From NCBI GenBank assembly GCA_025361385.1, contig JANYAJ010000039.1, forward strand, positions 1-5,264: a stretch of 5,264 nt of DNA, given 5' to 3'. This DNA is from Nitrospira sp. GTDB taxonomy: Bacteria; Nitrospirota; Nitrospiria; Nitrospirales; Nitrospiraceae. Below, piece after piece: positions 1-5,264 of the stretch (the stretch's first letter is position 1; the number at the start of each line of letters is the position of its first letter). The notes below the pieces were generated by a model that saw only the letters and a list, made by a program, of their open reading frames with translations, was not told the origin of the DNA and searched no databases. Both the position numbers and the translations under genes were made by a program.

Positions 1-110
1 GCGGGAGCCGGAGCACCCGCGTCTTGTGCATAGAGACCCGTCGTCCCCGCCAAGATGGCGCAGGCTAGGACGGGAAGCATCGATGTCATGATACGAAGAT
101 ATCGGTTCAT
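1..110 (-). CDS. Exported protein, N-terminal fragment (cut by window edge)
   Basis: The first 36 codons of a gene read from ATG at 110-108 towards the left edge. The product begins MNRYLRIMTSML and continues with a hydrophobic stretch ending TTGLYAQDAGAPAPA. This is a typical Sec signal peptide: basic n-region, roughly 15-residue hydrophobic core, and an AxA-like site (LYA/QD) predicted to cleave after about residue 29. The mature part starts with an Ala/Pro-rich linker. A Shine-Dalgarno sequence (AAGGA, 118-122) lies 7 bases before the ATG, with a second purine-rich GGAGAGG just upstream, which supports this start. The gene begins 23 bases after the porin stop on the same strand, so co-transcription is likely. 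The function cannot be read from what is visible. Porins of this kind sometimes sit before ammonium-transporter genes, and some Amt proteins carry a signal peptide, so Amt is one guess; another porin or a periplasmic protein is equally possible. Confidence 0.75.
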   Translation of the reverse strand, partial: MNRYLRIMTSMLPVLACAILAGTTGLYAQDAGAPAP

Positions 111-133
111 GATGAGTTCCTTTCCTCTCCTGT

Positions 134-1438
134 TCAGAACAGGTAAATGACTTGGAATGACAGGGTTTCTTGGTTGTTGGCTGGCCGGCTGCCGTACAAG
201 AACACGTTCTTATCGGACTTGTCGTACCGGAACTCGGTCCGCGTGATCAGCGAAGGAAATGGCTTGTATTGCATCGTGAAGGTGTTCTCCCAGAGGGTCT
301 GAGGAATGCCGCCCAGGCCAGCCGCGCCGCCCGTCGGTGAGCCGACACAGGTATTGGCGCCCCCCGCGAAATTCACGCCGCCAGTACAGGTCCGGGCGCC
401 CCCGGCATCTTCGAAGATCTCTCCACGGAATCTGGCGCTCCATTGATCGGTGAAATCATGAATCAGATAGCCGGCAAAGCCATTCCAGCGGGCATTCTTC
501 GCGCCCTTGACCGTACTAGCATTGCCCTCGTTGGCATAATAGGGCTCTAGGATGATGGTATCCTTGTCCGTCGGCTTCAGGCTGATGATCGACCCCGCCA
601 CCGTCCGCTTGGCCGTCGGATCGGCCTGGGTCGTGAACGCCGCTGCCCCTTGGCTATTCGATTGCTCCGCGCCGTAGGACCCGTAGAAACTCACCCCGAT
701 CTTCTCATGCGGGGTCAGCGCCAGGAGCCATTCGAACGATTTCCCCTTGTTGTTGTCGTCGATATTATCCCAGCCGTTGATTACGCCGATCGAGGCCGTC
801 ACCACCGGATTGAAGGTATAACTCATACGCACGCCCGTCGTCGTAAAGGCTTGGCCTAAGCCGAACATGAAGCTCCGCGAGAAATTCGGGTTTTCAAAAC
901 TGTTGATCACTTCATACCCGATCAAGGTGTTGATCTTCCCGGCTTGAATCTTCAGGCCGTTGCCGACCGGGAGGATATACTCCGCATAGAGTTCTTGGAA
1001 ATCCAGCTCGTTGTTGCTGGTGCCCGGTTGAAAGTTGGTGCGGGCCCTGGTGACCCGGGCATCGGACCCGAAATTGAGCCGCGCGCGAAACCCGGCGCGA
1101 TCCATGCCGTCGCCGGCGCCATCGGCCGGCCGCTCCAGCATGAGCTGCGCCAGGTGCGGCATGAAGCCGTTGGCGTTCGTGTCGAAGATATGCAGTTGAT
1201 TGAGGTTGGTGTTGGGATTGTTGAAATTCTGCGTATAGGCCACATCCAGAAACCCGGAGGCCTTGAACCCCAAGGTCTTCCAGAGGGACGGCGCATCCGA
1301 CTTTTTCTCCAACGCCTCCAGCCGTTCTTGCACGCTCGGCGCAGGCGTCGGCGGAGCCACTTGAGCCAAGGCAGCCTGGCTACCCAGCAGCGAAATTATC
1401 GCACAGAGTCCTATTCCTATGAGACTGCGTACTGACAT
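134..1438 (-). CDS. Outer-membrane beta-barrel porin, OmpL-like / Bbp2 type
   Basis: A 434-residue exported protein, probably an outer-membrane channel for small solutes; the substrate is unknown. Residues 1-25 form a signal peptide (MSVRSLIGIG... SQAALA/QV). A Pro-rich linker and a short charged helix (SVQERLEALEKK, about 35-46) follow, a layout often seen at the periplasmic start of such porins. The rest alternates aromatic and polar residues as beta-strands do (for example GFLDVAYTQNF, FRARLNFG, LDFQELYAEYILPVG, KIQAGKINTLIGYE), and the chain ends in VIYLF, the terminal Phe typical of BAM substrates. The GKINTLIGYEVINSFENPNFSRSF segment resembles the putative beta-barrel porin-2 family; this is family recognition from memory, not a search. 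The frame stays open upstream to 1558, but those 40 residues look unlike a leader. ATG 1438 directly precedes the signal peptide and has GGGAGG 8 bases upstream (1447-1452). A Cys pair (C351, C364) lies in a Gly-rich predicted loop. Confidence 0.88.
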   Translation of the reverse strand: MSVRSLIGIGLCAIISLLGSQAALAQVAPPTPAPSVQERLEALEKKSDAPSLWKTLGFKASGFLDVAYTQNFNNPNTNLNQLHIFDTNANGFMPHLAQLMLERPADGAGDGMDRAGFRARLNFGSDARVTRARTNFQPGTSNNELDFQELYAEYILPVGNGLKIQAGKINTLIGYEVINSFENPNFSRSFMFGLGQAFTTTGVRMSYTFNPVVTASIGVINGWDNIDDNNKGKSFEWLLALTPHEKIGVSFYGSYGAEQSNSQGAAAFTTQADPTAKRTVAGSIISLKPTDKDTIILEPYYANEGNASTVKGAKNARWNGFAGYLIHDFTDQWSARFRGEIFEDAGGARTCTGGVNFAGGANTCVGSPTGGAAGLGGIPQTLWENTFTMQYKPFPSLITRTEFRYDKSDKNVFLYGSRPANNQETLSFQVIYLF

Positions 1439-1446
1439 AATGACGG

Positions 1447-1453
1447 CCTCCCT
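1447..1453 (-). promoter_or_regulatory. Shine-Dalgarno site deciding the porin start
   Basis: On the minus strand AGGGAGG precedes the ATG at 1438 by 8 bases. It is the reason for rejecting the 40-residue upstream extension of the frame, which would start at 1558. Confidence 0.7.
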
Positions 1454-1531
1454 CGTCCGATTGGTGATGTTGTGACTCACAGACCATCTCTCGTTCACCT
1501 CGACGACGTTGTCGCCACGCACGCCATTGTG

Positions 1532-1547
1532 CGCAACCTCCAGCCCA
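1532..1547 (-). promoter_or_regulatory. Candidate sigma-54 (-24/-12) promoter for the porin operon
   Basis: Read on the minus strand this is TGGGCTGGAGGTTGCG. The invariant GG and GC of the RpoN consensus (TGGCACG-N4-TTGCW) are present with exactly 10 bases between them, and TTGC is perfect, but the CAC of the -24 element is replaced by GCT and the last base is off-consensus. Transcription would start near 1521, giving a leader of about 83 bases. The match is partial and could be chance. No good sigma-70 promoter was seen in the 1439-1613 gap, which is why it is listed. Confidence 0.22.
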
Positions 1548-1613
1548 TTACCGTGCATCCAACTCTCAGTACCGCACCGATTTACACCAGCTATCCCACA
1601 CGTTTCGTTTCTC

Positions 1614-1967
1614 TTACCTCATGTCACGATGCCCCTTGGCCAACAAGTCAGCCTCTTCAGCTGCCTTCGTATACATGCCGACAAGTGCATCGCAGTGCTG
1701 AGCGAGATCGATTTTGTGGGAGATCCCTCCCCCGCTAGCATGGATGCGGCTTGGATCTTTTCGATACTCTTCCGCCATCACCATCATCTCCTTCGCATGT
1801 TGCCGAAGATGGGCCGCTTCCTTGTCGTACCAGACTGCCAATGCCACATGATCATTTTTGGCAATCAGACCTTCGGGAGGGCTTGAGATCATCGCACAGG
1901 CGACTAGCCCTCCCAGCACCAACCCCCACAGAACACCAAGCTGAATCATTCGCTTCTGAATCGTCAT
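1614..1967 (-). CDS. Small histidine-rich lipoprotein, function unknown
   Basis: A 117-residue protein. Residues 1-23 are a lipoprotein signal peptide (basic MTIQKR, then a hydrophobic core) with lipobox LVAC, so Cys24 should be lipidated and the protein anchored in a membrane facing the periplasm. The mature part looks all-helical and reads like an antiparallel helical hairpin: residues about 37-68 (NDHVALAVWYDKEAAHLRQHAKEM and on) and 84-113 (HKIDLAQHCDALVGMYTKAA, ending in LLAKGH), joined by a DPSRIHASGGG turn. Histidines occur at 40, 53, 57, 76, 84, 91 and 113, with a Cys at 92; H53/H57 and H91/C92 would lie on helix faces. I recall similar small proteins with the H-ALA-xY-xxEA pattern from environmental bacteria, without an assigned function. 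Metal binding or envelope stress are possible roles but unproven. The start is secure: AGGAGG (1973-1978) is 5 bases from the ATG. It lies 175 bases upstream of the porin on the same strand. Confidence 0.8.
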   Translation of the reverse strand: MTIQKRMIQLGVLWGLVLGGLVACAMISSPPEGLIAKNDHVALAVWYDKEAAHLRQHAKEMMVMAEEYRKDPSRIHASGGGISHKIDLAQHCDALVGMYTKAAEEADLLAKGHRDMR

Positions 1968-2004
1968 GATCCCCTCCTATTTAGAATGACCGCCACCATT
2001 CGAA

Positions 2005-2010
2005 ATTACA
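2005..2010 (-). promoter_or_regulatory. Possible -10 box for the small lipoprotein gene
   Basis: TGTAAT on the minus strand matches the -10 consensus at five of six bases and would start transcription about 30 bases before the ATG at 1967. No convincing -35 box sits 16-18 bases upstream (ATCGGA at 17), so an activator or another sigma factor would be needed. If this box is not real, the gene depends on read-through from the promoter at 2187-2216. Confidence 0.22.
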
Positions 2011-2078
2011 TTTCCCAATGATTTTCTTCCGATTCGGCTCATCTGCACCATCGTGAATCAGCCTGCTCGAATGTGGTC

Positions 2079-2117
2079 AAAAAAAAACGCCCTCTAGCCC
2101 ACTGGGGCCGGAGGACG
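2079..2117 (-). terminator. Rho-independent terminator
   Basis: On the minus strand a GC-rich hairpin (2088-2117) is followed at once by nine T residues (2079-2087). The pairs are 2097-2100 with 2105-2108 (GGGC/GCCC), 2091-2094 with 2111-2114 (GAGG/CCTC) and 2088-2089 with 2116-2117. The mismatches are at 2095-2096 opposite 2109-2110 and at 2090 opposite 2115. The loop is four bases. The plus strand has no T-run on the other side, so the polarity is clear. No minus-strand gene ends here: nadE stops more than 1.2 kb upstream. The terminator must therefore end a short RNA or act inside the leader of the 1967 gene. Confidence 0.78.
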
Positions 2118-2180
2118 CCATTGTCCATGCCGTACTATTCTTAAGGCCGGTGGGAAACGCCGTTGTTCCCCTGTCCGATG
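2079..2180 (-). ncRNA. Putative small RNA or terminating 5' leader, about 100 nt
   Basis: The unit is defined by the promoter at 2187-2216 and the terminator at 2079-2117; the 5' end is estimated at 2178-2181. Inside it, GUCCCC (2180-2185) can pair with the GGGGAAC run around 2165-2171. Further on, GCC (2145-2147) can pair with GGC (2129-2131). The upstream CCCAC (2150-2154) is complementary to GUGGG in the 3' half of the terminator (2098-2102), so a weak competing antiterminator is possible. I compared it by eye with 6S, SRP RNA, tmRNA, and the c-di-GMP-I, SAM, guanidine-I, Mn and fluoride riboswitch cores and recognised none. Two readings remain: a free trans-acting sRNA, or a regulated leader of the histidine-rich lipoprotein gene, whose ATG is about 110 bases beyond the U-tract. 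Confidence 0.5.
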
Positions 2181-2186
2181 GGGACC

Positions 2187-2216
2187 CTTGTAACATGCTC
2201 CAGCAAAATCTGTCAA
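2187..2216 (-). promoter_or_regulatory. Sigma-70 type promoter, minus strand
   Basis: A perfect -35 box TTGACA (2211-2216) is separated by 18 bases from TACAAG (2187-2192), which matches the -10 consensus at four of six bases. The TG of an extended -10 element lies correctly at 2194-2195. The start site should be near 2180. It points away from the plus-strand lipoprotein gene and towards the hairpin/U-tract at 2079-2117. It is the best promoter seen in the window. Confidence 0.6.
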
Positions 2217-2237
2217 CGCCTTTGCGCGCCCTATACG
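2210..2237 (+). promoter_or_regulatory. Candidate sigma-70 promoter for the coiled-coil lipoprotein gene
   Basis: CTGTCA (2210-2215, four of six matches to TTGACA) lies 16 bases before TATACG (2232-2237, four of six matches to TATAAT). Transcription would start near 2244 and give a leader of about 80 bases to the chosen ATG. The -35 box shares five bases with the opposite-strand -35 box at 2211-2216, so the two promoters are divergent and overlapping. Confidence 0.35.
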
Positions 2238-2322
2238 AAAGAGGGGCATGCGCATCTCCTTAGACTGGCATCCTTAGGGGATGGCCGCACGACCTCTCCA
2301 GCCTGGCGGTGATCTGCTATCT

Positions 2323-3330
2323 ATGCTAGATTTGCCACCCATGACTTCCTTATTATTACGCCGCACTGGAACGATCAATTCCCCTAAGCCTTTGCTATTA
2401 CTAGTTCTCTTCTGTTTGCTCGGCACGGCCTGTACCACAACCACCCAGACAGGCAACGCTCTCTCTGAGGATCCACGCGGCACAGTGTCTCTTCTGTCTA
2501 TGGCCGATCGGTCGATTCAGGCCAGTCACCCGATCCACCTAGAACCAGCCCTCATCGCCCGCGTCTTGAGCGGAATGCAGGTCCAGGAACAGCAGAGGGG
2601 ACTCCAAGACCTACTGGCAGGGTCGGCTTCTCCTGTCCCAGTTTTTTCGCCGGAAGAAGTTCAGTTCCTCACTCCCAGAATTGCCAAAGCCCTGACAGCT
2701 GCGGGAGCGGGAGAGGCTGTGTCATTTGAGGTCACCAGCCCTCGCCAAGGCGCGGGGCGATTGGAGTCCTCCGTTACAGAGACGACAGCCGGCTCCCTCT
2801 ACGCCTATGGCCTCTCACTCTATGTGACACTTTCGCAATACCGATATGCACCGGGCCAGCCTCACACCAACGACCCAGCCCACCGGCGTCTACCAGATCC
2901 CTCTGGCCTCTCAAACCGGGCACTGCTCTTCGCACCGAGCGCGGCCCAACGGTCCGATAGTTTTTACCGTCCGGCAGCGGGACGCTCCACCGACAGGTTT
3001 CTCGCCATCGATTATCAACTCCTGCAACAGGCCTCGCTATTGGCACCAGCTATTGAGCGAACGACACCTCAGGTCGAACAAGTGGCTACGCCGACTCGAG
3101 GGCAGCCTGCAGGGGCCAGGCCACCCGACGCCCAGTCAGATTCGCTCGCTCAGCGCGAGGCAGAACTTCACATGCTGAAGGATCTTGTGATCAAGAAAGA
3201 TTTGGAGCTGGAAACCATCAAGAAGGAACTGCAGTTACTTCGGAAACAGCTTGACGGCCAAACCATCAAGCCGGACAATCAGAAGCGGAAACCAGTGCCG
3301 CAGCTGAAGCTCCAGCCGACAGCCCCGTAA
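2323..3330 (+). CDS. Lipoprotein with C-terminal coiled coil, function unknown
   Basis: A 335-residue protein from this start. It has a lipoprotein signal: basic region with RR and K, core PLLLLVLFC, then LLGTAC with lipidated Cys37. After the Cys come a TTTT/Gln linker and a roughly 200-residue region I cannot assign, including IHLEPALIARVLSGM, FSPEEVQFLTPRIAKAL and the patch GSLYAYGLSLYVTLSQYRY. A Pro/Gln-rich linker follows, then a heptad-rich coiled coil at about 272-310 (AELHMLKDLVIKKDLELE, then IKKELQLLRKQL), and a basic, Pro-rich tail. I have an impression of similar lipoproteins in Nitrospira but no function. The coiled coil and tail suggest a partner or cell-wall contact; this is inference. 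The start is uncertain. ATG 2323 has GGTGATC (2308-2314), complementary to the 16S tail, at a somewhat long distance. ATG 2341 has no such site but gives a shorter leader. ATG 2281 is possible but its AGGGG abuts the ATG. The gene converges on nadE with 14 bases between stops. Confidence 0.78.
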   Translation: MLDLPPMTSLLLRRTGTINSPKPLLLLVLFCLLGTACTTTTQTGNALSEDPRGTVSLLSMADRSIQASHPIHLEPALIARVLSGMQVQEQQRGLQDLLAGSASPVPVFSPEEVQFLTPRIAKALTAAGAGEAVSFEVTSPRQGAGRLESSVTETTAGSLYAYGLSLYVTLSQYRYAPGQPHTNDPAHRRLPDPSGLSNRALLFAPSAAQRSDSFYRPAAGRSTDRFLAIDYQLLQQASLLAPAIERTTPQVEQVATPTRGQPAGARPPDAQSDSLAQREAELHMLKDLVIKKDLELETIKKELQLLRKQLDGQTIKPDNQKRKPVPQLKLQPTAP

Positions 3331-3344
3331 GTATCGCGTCAAAC

Positions 3345-3360
3345 CTATCGATTACGATAG
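3345..3360. terminator. Small hairpin between convergent genes
   Basis: CTATCG and CGATAG form a perfect 6-base stem with a 4-base loop, overlapping the last codons and stop of nadE and lying 14 bases after the stop of the plus-strand lipoprotein gene. It could slow RNA polymerase from either side, but neither strand has a U-tract after it, so it is at best a weak terminator. Confidence 0.25.
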
Positions 3361-5123
3361 CCATTGGTGATCGGCATCCGGCGATCTTTCCCCAAGGCCC
3401 GATGCGTGATTTTGATGCCGATCGGCGCCTGCCGGCGCTTGTATTCGCTGCCATCGACCATCGCCATCACACGTGCCACCGTCGCGCGGTCGTACCCTGC
3501 GACGACGATTTCTTCGAGAGACCGGTCTTCTTCCACATAGGCCTGAAGAATGGGATCAAGGACCTCATAGGGCGGCAACGAATCTTCATCCTTCTGGTCG
3601 GGCCTCAATTCGGCCGTCGGAGGCCGGCTTAACGTCCGTTTGGGAATAACCGGGGCCGAGCCTCTGAGATTGCAAAGCCTCGCCAGGTTGTACACCATCG
3701 TCTTGGGGACATCTTTGATCACAGCAAATCCGCCGGCCATATCGCCGTACAACGTGGCATACCCGACACTCATCTCGCTCTTGTTGCCCGTGGTGAGCAC
3801 CAGATGGCCGAACTTATTGGAGAAGGCCATGAGGAGATTGCCCCGAATGCGGGCCTGGAGATTCTCTTCCGTCGTATCGGGTGCCCGCCCCTCAAACATC
3901 TTCGCAAGCGCATCCCGATATGTATCGAACAGCTTCGTGATAGGGAGGGTCCGGACAGAGATCCCGAGTCGTGCTCCCAGCTCTGCGACATCTTCATAAC
4001 TATCCTGCGACGTATAGAGCGACGGCATAAACAGACCCCGGACGTTCTCGGCGCCGAGCGCATCGACGGCAAGCACGGCGGTCAACGCCGAGTCCACGCC
4101 CCCGCTCAAACCGATCACAGCTCGGGCGAAACCGTTCTTCCTCACATAATCTCGCACCCCCAAGGTGAGTGCCAGATAGACCTCCTCCAGCGGATCCAGG
4201 ACTGCCCCCATATCGGGGACCGCACGCACCCGACTCTTTGGGAGAGCGGGAAGCGCGGCGCTGCACATCTCCACCGCAGCGGCCACCTGTTTCGGTAAAG
4301 CTTTTTTCCTCCCCTGAGTGCGCCGCTCTCGCGCGACCGCCTCCATATTGAGGTCGGCGACGATCAAATCTTCCTGAAACGCTTTCCCCCGCGCGATGAC
4401 CTCGCCCCGGTGATCAAGGATCACGCTATTTCCATCGAACACCAGTTCATCTTGCCCACCGACAATATTCGTGTAGGTGAGCACCACCCCGTTTTCCCGC
4501 GCGCGGGTTGCCAGCATCTGCTCGCGTATCCGGCTCTTGCCCAGATGAAACGGCGACGCATTGATATTCACGATCACTTCGGCGCCCGCCGCCGCCTGGG
4601 AACGAGTTGGCCCTTCCGGCAACCAGACATCTTCACAAATATTGACCCCGACCACCGTGCCGCGCAGGCGAATGAGCGGCAGCCGCCTGCCAGGATAGAA
4701 ATACCGGCTCTCGTCGAACACCCCGTAGTTCGGCAAGTACCACTTACAATAGGTCGTGACGAGTGTCTGATCGGCGATGACCGCCGCGGCATTGTAGAGC
4801 TCGTGAGCACCGGCCGGTACGACCGACGAGCGTGCCGGCTTTGGATCGAGGCCATCGCTCTGACTGACGTAGCCCACCACGGCGGCAAGGCCCCGGCAAT
4901 GACGGACTATTTCCTGGAGCGCGCGGCGATTGTCCGCGATAAAACGTGGCTTGAGCAGAAGATCTTCAGGGGGATAGCCGGTGATCGCCAACTCCGGGAA
5001 GGCCACCAAATCGACCTTCGCCTTCCTCGCCTCACGCAACCAACCAGTAATCTGGCGGACATTCCCGTCCAGATCCCCGACCGTCGGATTCATCTGCACC
5101 ATGGCGATTCGAAACGTTCGCAT
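3345..5123 (-). CDS. nadE: Glutamine-dependent NAD+ synthetase
   Basis: Makes NAD+ from deamido-NAD+ (nicotinate adenine dinucleotide), ATP and glutamine, the last step of NAD synthesis, in the cytoplasm. The 592 residues form the usual two domains. The N-terminal nitrilase-type glutaminase (about 1-265) carries its Glu-Lys-Cys triad: E44 in FPELAITGYPPEDLLLKP, K127 in YCKWYLPNYGVFDE and C163 in GVNICEDVWLPEGP. The C-terminal ATP-pyrophosphatase/synthetase domain (about 310-592) has the P-loop SGGVDSA (340-346), NLQARIRGN, TGNKSEMSVGYATLYGD (445-461) and the end KITHRALGKDRRMPITNGYR. The length fits the bacterial two-domain type and all key residues are present, so it should be active and able to use glutamine. 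An in-frame ATG at 5141 would add MSLVVA but has no ribosome site. ATG 5123 has GGTGG 5 bases upstream and begins MRTFRIAMVQMNPTVGD as relatives do. No operon partner is visible in the window. Confidence 0.96.
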   Translation of the reverse strand: MRTFRIAMVQMNPTVGDLDGNVRQITGWLREARKAKVDLVAFPELAITGYPPEDLLLKPRFIADNRRALQEIVRHCRGLAAVVGYVSQSDGLDPKPARSSVVPAGAHELYNAAAVIADQTLVTTYCKWYLPNYGVFDESRYFYPGRRLPLIRLRGTVVGVNICEDVWLPEGPTRSQAAAGAEVIVNINASPFHLGKSRIREQMLATRARENGVVLTYTNIVGGQDELVFDGNSVILDHRGEVIARGKAFQEDLIVADLNMEAVARERRTQGRKKALPKQVAAAVEMCSAALPALPKSRVRAVPDMGAVLDPLEEVYLALTLGVRDYVRKNGFARAVIGLSGGVDSALTAVLAVDALGAENVRGLFMPSLYTSQDSYEDVAELGARLGISVRTLPITKLFDTYRDALAKMFEGRAPDTTEENLQARIRGNLLMAFSNKFGHLVLTTGNKSEMSVGYATLYGDMAGGFAVIKDVPKTMVYNLARLCNLRGSAPVIPKRTLSRPPTAELRPDQKDEDSLPPYEVLDPILQAYVEEDRSLEEIVVAGYDRATVARVMAMVDGSEYKRRQAPIGIKITHRALGKDRRMPITNGYRNR

Positions 5124-5177
5124 AGCGACCACCAATGACATTTCACAGTTACAGCAACATGCGAGGGCAACATTGTG

Positions 5178-5203
5178 GGATTAGCGGGCCTGGATTAGGC
5201 GGG
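5178..5203. repeat. Short tandem direct repeat upstream of nadE
   Basis: GGATTAG occurs at 5178-5184 and 5192-5198, 14 bases apart, each followed by CGGG (5185-5188) or GCGGG (5199-5203). The two copies form a near-direct repeat about 55 bases before the nadE start at 5123. It could be a paired regulator site for nadE or part of an intergenic repeat. The rest of 5142-5264 shows no convincing promoter or gene. Confidence 0.35.
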
Positions 5204-5264
5204 TGAGAAGGGCAGATGTTTCAGCATCCTGCTAGCCCCGCTGCCTATCCACCCGTCCTTCGAT

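Noticed and set aside
944..1435. 163-codon open frame on the plus strand opposite the porin
   Set aside because: Shadow of the porin gene. The product is repetitive in low-information residues and lacks domain-like patterns, while the opposite strand encodes a clear exported barrel.
1439..1558. Extension of the porin by 40 residues to an ATG at 1558
   Set aside because: The extension is hydrophilic and would bury the signal peptide inside the protein. ATG 1438 has a good Shine-Dalgarno site and sits directly before the leader.
2042..2128. Possible 29-codon leader peptide on the minus strand starting at 2128 (MDNGVLRPQWARG...)
   Set aside because: It has no ribosome-binding site, runs straight through the terminator hairpin and U-tract, and shows no run of a single amino acid codon as attenuator peptides do.
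2079..2220. Known structured RNA (SRP RNA, 6S RNA, c-di-GMP, SAM or fluoride riboswitch)
   Set aside because: The diagnostic conserved segments, such as the SRP GGAAG-containing loop or the riboswitch core motifs, were not found by eye on either strand. A model search would be decisive.
3034..3053. TTGGCACC match to a sigma-54 -24 box, plus strand
   Set aside because: It lies inside the coding region of the coiled-coil lipoprotein and has no GC at the required -12 position.
4410..5138. 242-codon open frame on the plus strand opposite nadE
   Set aside because: It lies entirely over the glutaminase domain of nadE, whose catalytic residues are all intact. Long antisense frames are expected in GC-rich genes.
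5232..5264. Ten open codons on the minus strand ending in TAG, as a possible C-terminus of a gene upstream of nadE
   Set aside because: Too short to support, and another frame is also open there. It overlaps the repeat-like motif.

Overview
The window looks like chromosomal DNA of a GC-rich, Gram-negative, didermic bacterium. Two classical signal peptides, two lipobox proteins and an outer-membrane beta-barrel ending in phenylalanine all point to an outer membrane. From general familiarity with such proteins (no search was run), the set resembles a Nitrospira / Nitrospirota genome. That assignment is an inference.

Layout: (1) Positions 1-1438, minus strand: a beta-barrel porin of the OmpL-like / Bbp2 type. 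It is followed 23 bases later by the first 36 codons of a second exported protein that runs off the left edge; the two are very probably one operon. The 175-base gap upstream of the porin holds a weak sigma-54-like -24/-12 candidate. (2) Positions 1614-1967, minus strand: a small histidine-rich lipoprotein with a very strong Shine-Dalgarno sequence. (3) Positions 1968-2322: a busy non-coding stretch. On the minus strand a sigma-70-type promoter leads, about 100 bases later, to a GC-rich hairpin followed by nine U residues. This is either a free-standing small RNA or a terminating leader (attenuator or riboswitch-like) of the small lipoprotein gene. A plus-strand promoter candidate overlaps the -35 box of this unit. 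(4) Positions 2323-3330, plus strand: a lipoprotein of unknown function with a C-terminal coiled coil. (5) Positions 3345-5123, minus strand, convergent with it: a complete glutamine-dependent NAD+ synthetase (nadE). (6) Positions 5142-5264: non-coding, with a short direct repeat.

The genes do not form one pathway. NadE is cytoplasmic housekeeping. The other four encode exported proteins: two lipoproteins, one outer-membrane channel, and one truncated protein of unknown final location. The least explained part is the RNA-like unit at 2079-2216. I found no CRISPR array, transposase, tRNA or rRNA, and no clear sign of horizontal transfer.
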